Below are positions 61,761 through 64,000 of a stretch of 64,000 nucleotides of DNA, in pieces (the first letter of the stretch is position 1; every line of letters begins with the position of its first letter). The notes under the pieces were generated by a model. It did not search any database. It was not told the DNA's origin and was given only the letters and a program-made list of their open reading frames with translations. The stretch comes from an uncultured Rhodobiaceae bacterium. GTDB lineage: Bacteria; Pseudomonadota; Alphaproteobacteria; Parvibaculales; Parvibaculaceae. The translations under genes were made by a program, and so were the position numbers. The stretch spans positions 1 to 64,000 of the forward strand of contig CAJXOU010000006.1 in NCBI GenBank assembly GCA_913057645.1, written 5' to 3'.

Positions 61761-62588
61761 ATGGCCTTGCGATCGCCGCGTTTCCTGATCTTGTCGGAGC
61801 CCCGAACGGGCAGCAACAACGTCTCATATGTGCTTGGAGCGCATCCGCAGATCGAGGTCGGGAACGAACTATTGCACCAGAGAAATGGTGTGAAGATCGA
61901 CGAGTTTCCGCATTTGAAGGAAGAGGTGAAGTCTTCGTCGGAAGCTTACCACTGGATAGCGTCCCTTCAGCCTCCGCAGCAGGATGAGGTATGCCAGACC
62001 TTATTTGAGCGCTTCAACGGGTTTAAGATTCACAGCCAGCATGTTCCGGCCGAGTTCATCGCGCGGGTGGTCAGGGATTTCGAGTGCACGGTTGTCTTGA
62101 CGGTGAGACGCAATCTGTTTGAGCAGGCGATGTCGAACTTCATTGCCGCACACAACATGAGATGGCATGCCGATGAGAAGCATGAATCCGATGGGGATAA
62201 GCCAGATCCTTTTGAAATACCCCCAGCTCATTTCTTTGCCTGGATTGAGCTGTTGCTCGAGGCGAGGCGATCCCTGTGGTCGGCGCTCAAACCCGATGCG
62301 GATCGTGTGATCCTGTGTGAATATGAGGCAATGTTCTCGGGTGATGCCGCTCGCCGTCTGGCGCGTTTCCAGATCATCTTTGACGTGCTGGGGATTCCCC
62401 GGTTCGGCAAGCTGCCCGACAGCGAGAGACCATTGGTGTTTCAGAAGGCCATGCATTTCATCGATCCGCAGAAGCAGAAGATGACGGATCCGGACTATGC
62501 GGCGCGCTTCGTCAGCAACTACGCGGAGATTGCCCAGCGATATGACAATTGGCTCATGCGTTCCTACGGGAAAACGTCGCTCGCTTGA
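61761..62588 (+). CDS. Sulfotransferase (Stf0-like)
   Basis: 275 residues. The PAPS 5' loop is LILSEPRTGSNNVSYVLGAHP (~9-29) with the RTGSNNV core seen in Stf0-type and other bacterial sulfotransferases. The 3' element is VVLTVRRNLFEQAMSNFIA (~111-129), and the end YEAMFSGDAARRLARFQIIFDVLG matches the usual C-terminal clamp. It is the fourth sulfotransferase in the window and lies between two methyltransferase genes, so the glycan is probably both methylated and sulfated. Confidence 0.85.
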   Translation: MALRSPRFLILSEPRTGSNNVSYVLGAHPQIEVGNELLHQRNGVKIDEFPHLKEEVKSSSEAYHWIASLQPPQQDEVCQTLFERFNGFKIHSQHVPAEFIARVVRDFECTVVLTVRRNLFEQAMSNFIAAHNMRWHADEKHESDGDKPDPFEIPPAHFFAWIELLLEARRSLWSALKPDADRVILCEYEAMFSGDAARRLARFQIIFDVLGIPRFGKLPDSERPLVFQKAMHFIDPQKQKMTDPDYAARFVSNYAEIAQRYDNWLMRSYGKTSLA

Positions 62589-62605
62589 GCGGAATCGGGG
62601 GACTG

Positions 62606-63670
62606 TTGGCGAACGCTGATACCGAAGAGAAGACTGCCGGCGAGCCGTTCGATGTCGGGCGGTTTGTCGCCAAGCTCGGTTGTCGCTGCTTCGCCGGGAA
62701 TGCCGCAGCGTTGGCCGGGAACGGTGATCGGGCGTGCGATCGTTGCGGACGGACCGTATCCGTGCGCGATGGCGTGATTGTCTTTATTCCGCCGGAAAAC
62801 GCCTTCAACGTCCTCGAGAAGGCTGACTACGATGCGGCGCATGGTGTGGACATTGCCACCAGCCGGAGCCTTTCAAGGCTTTATGCGAACCACATCCCTG
62901 AAGAACTCGGGAATGACCTGGATGTCGTTGAAATAGGAAGCGGCACGGGTTTGCTGACGGCGAGCTTGGGCGACCTGCCACGTGTCGGCCAGAGCGTGGC
63001 GTTGGACATCTCGCTTGCATTTCTCCGGACCGCGCACCAGCGCGTGATGGAGCACTCGGCCAATCCGCGAAAGACCGTTTTGGCGTGCGCCGATCTCAAT
63101 GACCTGCCATTCGGCGAAAGCGTGTTCGACGTTGTGGTCGGCAATTCGATTCTCCATCACATAATGGACTATGGCGCTCTTCTTTCTCGTCTGCGCTTCA
63201 TACTTAAAGATGGTGGCGTGGCGTTGTTCAGCGAGCCTTGTCAGCAAGGCAAGTCGCTGGTGGCCTTCTTTCTCGGCTTGATGGTGCAGCATGACCGGAG
63301 AAGCGCAAAGCCTGTGCTTGATGAAGGAGAGCGGAAGCGAATTGAGGGGGCGATATCGGTCTTGATGAGGGAGCGGAACGTGGCGAGCCGTCCGGAACTG
63401 AAACTGAAAATGGAAGACAAGCATATTTTCATGACCGGTAAGCTCGCGGAGATGGCGGCGGATCTCGGTTATGCCGGCTTTCAGTCTCGCAATACATCGG
63501 CGGTGACCGACGGATACCGGAAGTTCGCCGAAAATACGTTACGGGTCGTTGGGTTGCATGATCGTGTGGCGGAATTTTCGTTCCTGTTTGAAGAGTTCCA
63601 GGACAAGTATCTGTATTTCTTCGCGGACCAGACCGAAACGCCTCACCAGATTCTGATCTTCAGGAAATAG
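62606..63670 (+). CDS. SAM-dependent methyltransferase with N-terminal zinc ribbon
   Basis: 354 residues from a TTG at 62606 after GGGGGAC; the frame is open back to a TTG at 62549 overlapping the previous gene by 40 bp. Cysteines at ~26, 28, 44 and 47 (LGCRCFAG...RACDRCGR) form a Trm112-like zinc ribbon. The methyltransferase core follows: VVEIGSGTGLLTASLGDL (motif I), ALDISLAFLRTAHQRV, FDVVVGNSILHHIMDY and FILKDGGVALFSEP. Ribbon plus class I methyltransferase occurs in several glycan and small-molecule methyltransferases. The acceptor is unknown. Confidence 0.8.
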   Translation: MANADTEEKTAGEPFDVGRFVAKLGCRCFAGNAAALAGNGDRACDRCGRTVSVRDGVIVFIPPENAFNVLEKADYDAAHGVDIATSRSLSRLYANHIPEELGNDLDVVEIGSGTGLLTASLGDLPRVGQSVALDISLAFLRTAHQRVMEHSANPRKTVLACADLNDLPFGESVFDVVVGNSILHHIMDYGALLSRLRFILKDGGVALFSEPCQQGKSLVAFFLGLMVQHDRRSAKPVLDEGERKRIEGAISVLMRERNVASRPELKLKMEDKHIFMTGKLAEMAADLGYAGFQSRNTSAVTDGYRKFAENTLRVVGLHDRVAEFSFLFEEFQDKYLYFFADQTETPHQILIFRK

Positions 63671-63692
63671 GACATGCCCCTCGGGAGATCTC

Positions 63693-64000
63693 ATGGTCGG
63701 CGATGATCCAACGCCGGTTGTCGAAACCTTGTATGGGCCGCTGTGTCTGCCCGCCAATCCGCGCGACCTGATCCGGCGCGTACTGGAGAGCGAAGGAGAG
63801 TGGGCTTATCTTGAGGCATCGCTTCTGAAGCCATTGCTTGATCGGGATTCGGTCGCATTCGATCTCGGAGCATTCCTGGGTACGTTCAGCCTCGCTCTGG
63901 CCGGCTTCGGCGTAGGGCGCGTTGTCTCCGTCGAGCCAAACCCCGTCTCGGCCTCCCTCCTGAAGCGGAATATGAAGCGCAATTGCACCGTCCCTTACGA
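63693..64000 (+). CDS. FkbM family methyltransferase, N-terminal part cut by the window end
   Basis: 102 codons are present from the ATG at 63693 (GGGAG seven bases upstream). The start of an FkbM domain is visible: FDLGAFLGTFSLALAGFGVG (SAM-binding motif I) and VVSVEPNPVSASLLKRNMKRN (motif II), the typical beta-alpha-beta units of this family. FkbM enzymes O-methylate sugars and macrolides. The gene continues beyond base 64000. Confidence 0.8.
   Translation, partial: MVGDDPTPVVETLYGPLCLPANPRDLIRRVLESEGEWAYLEASLLKPLLDRDSVAFDLGAFLGTFSLALAGFGVGRVVSVEPNPVSASLLKRNMKRNCTVPY

Noticed and set aside
1-64000. CRISPR array, prophage or insertion sequence
   Set aside because: No regularly spaced direct repeats, no cas, integrase or transposase-like frames, and no phage structural genes were seen.

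Overview
The window looks like one contig from a high-GC alphaproteobacterium, probably of Hyphomicrobiales or Parvibaculaceae type. That placement is inference, resting on DUF1329/DUF1302 protein pairs, OruR-type AraC regulators, a Baeyer-Villiger monooxygenase and a rhizobial Rkp-like capsule locus. There is no rRNA, tRNA, CRISPR array, transposase or phage gene. Bases 1-94 are not genomic: positions 62-94 match the Illumina Nextera read-1 adapter at 30 of 33 bases.

Region 1 (95-15270) is dense housekeeping and catabolic DNA. It starts with a truncated glutathione transferase, a VOC protein, an SRPBCC protein and a TetR regulator with a clear operator. Next come DUF1329 and DUF1302 outer-membrane genes flanking two tandem AraC paralogs. 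Three copies of one 34-bp box, each with two CCGGAT-like half-sites 22 bp apart, sit upstream of these genes and suggest one regulon. After these come a ferritin-like diiron protein, a RidA protein, a lytic transglycosylase, an OmpW porin and a Baeyer-Villiger monooxygenase. The intergenic gaps carry structured repeats, and two copies show compensatory stem changes.

Region 2 (15286-42967) is a capsule locus. A long + strand run encodes glycosyltransferases, a sulfotransferase, a GNAT enzyme, a short-chain dehydrogenase (RkpH-like), an LtaS-like membrane phosphotransferase (RkpI-like), a KpsS/RkpJ-like Kdo transferase and the export machine KpsM-KpsT-KpsE-KpsD. KpsM carries an unusual ~330-residue TPR-like extension. 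Facing it on the - strand are a 2487-residue fully reducing polyketide synthase (RkpA-like) and an alpha-oxoamine synthase (RkpG-like). PKS, oxoamine synthase and SDR together suggest a dedicated, possibly sphingoid-like, lipid for capsule assembly.

Region 3 (43265-51706) is a complete meta-cleavage operon for an aromatic compound: ring-hydroxylating dioxygenase alpha and beta, dihydrodiol dehydrogenase, extradiol dioxygenase, hydrolase, hydratase, acylating aldehyde dehydrogenase, aldolase and an AraC regulator. dusA follows. The electron-transfer partners of the dioxygenase are not in the window, and the substrate cannot be named from sequence.

Region 4 (52865-64000) returns to glycan genes: a frameshifted two-domain glycosyltransferase, a TauE/SafE permease and an alpha/beta hydrolase, then a glycosyltransferase, sulfotransferase and methyltransferase cluster that runs off the right end inside an FkbM methyltransferase gene. 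Three large glycosyltransferases from regions 2 and 4 share tandem YPDV-type repeats. Four sulfotransferases lie among the glycan genes, so a sulfated capsule is plausible.
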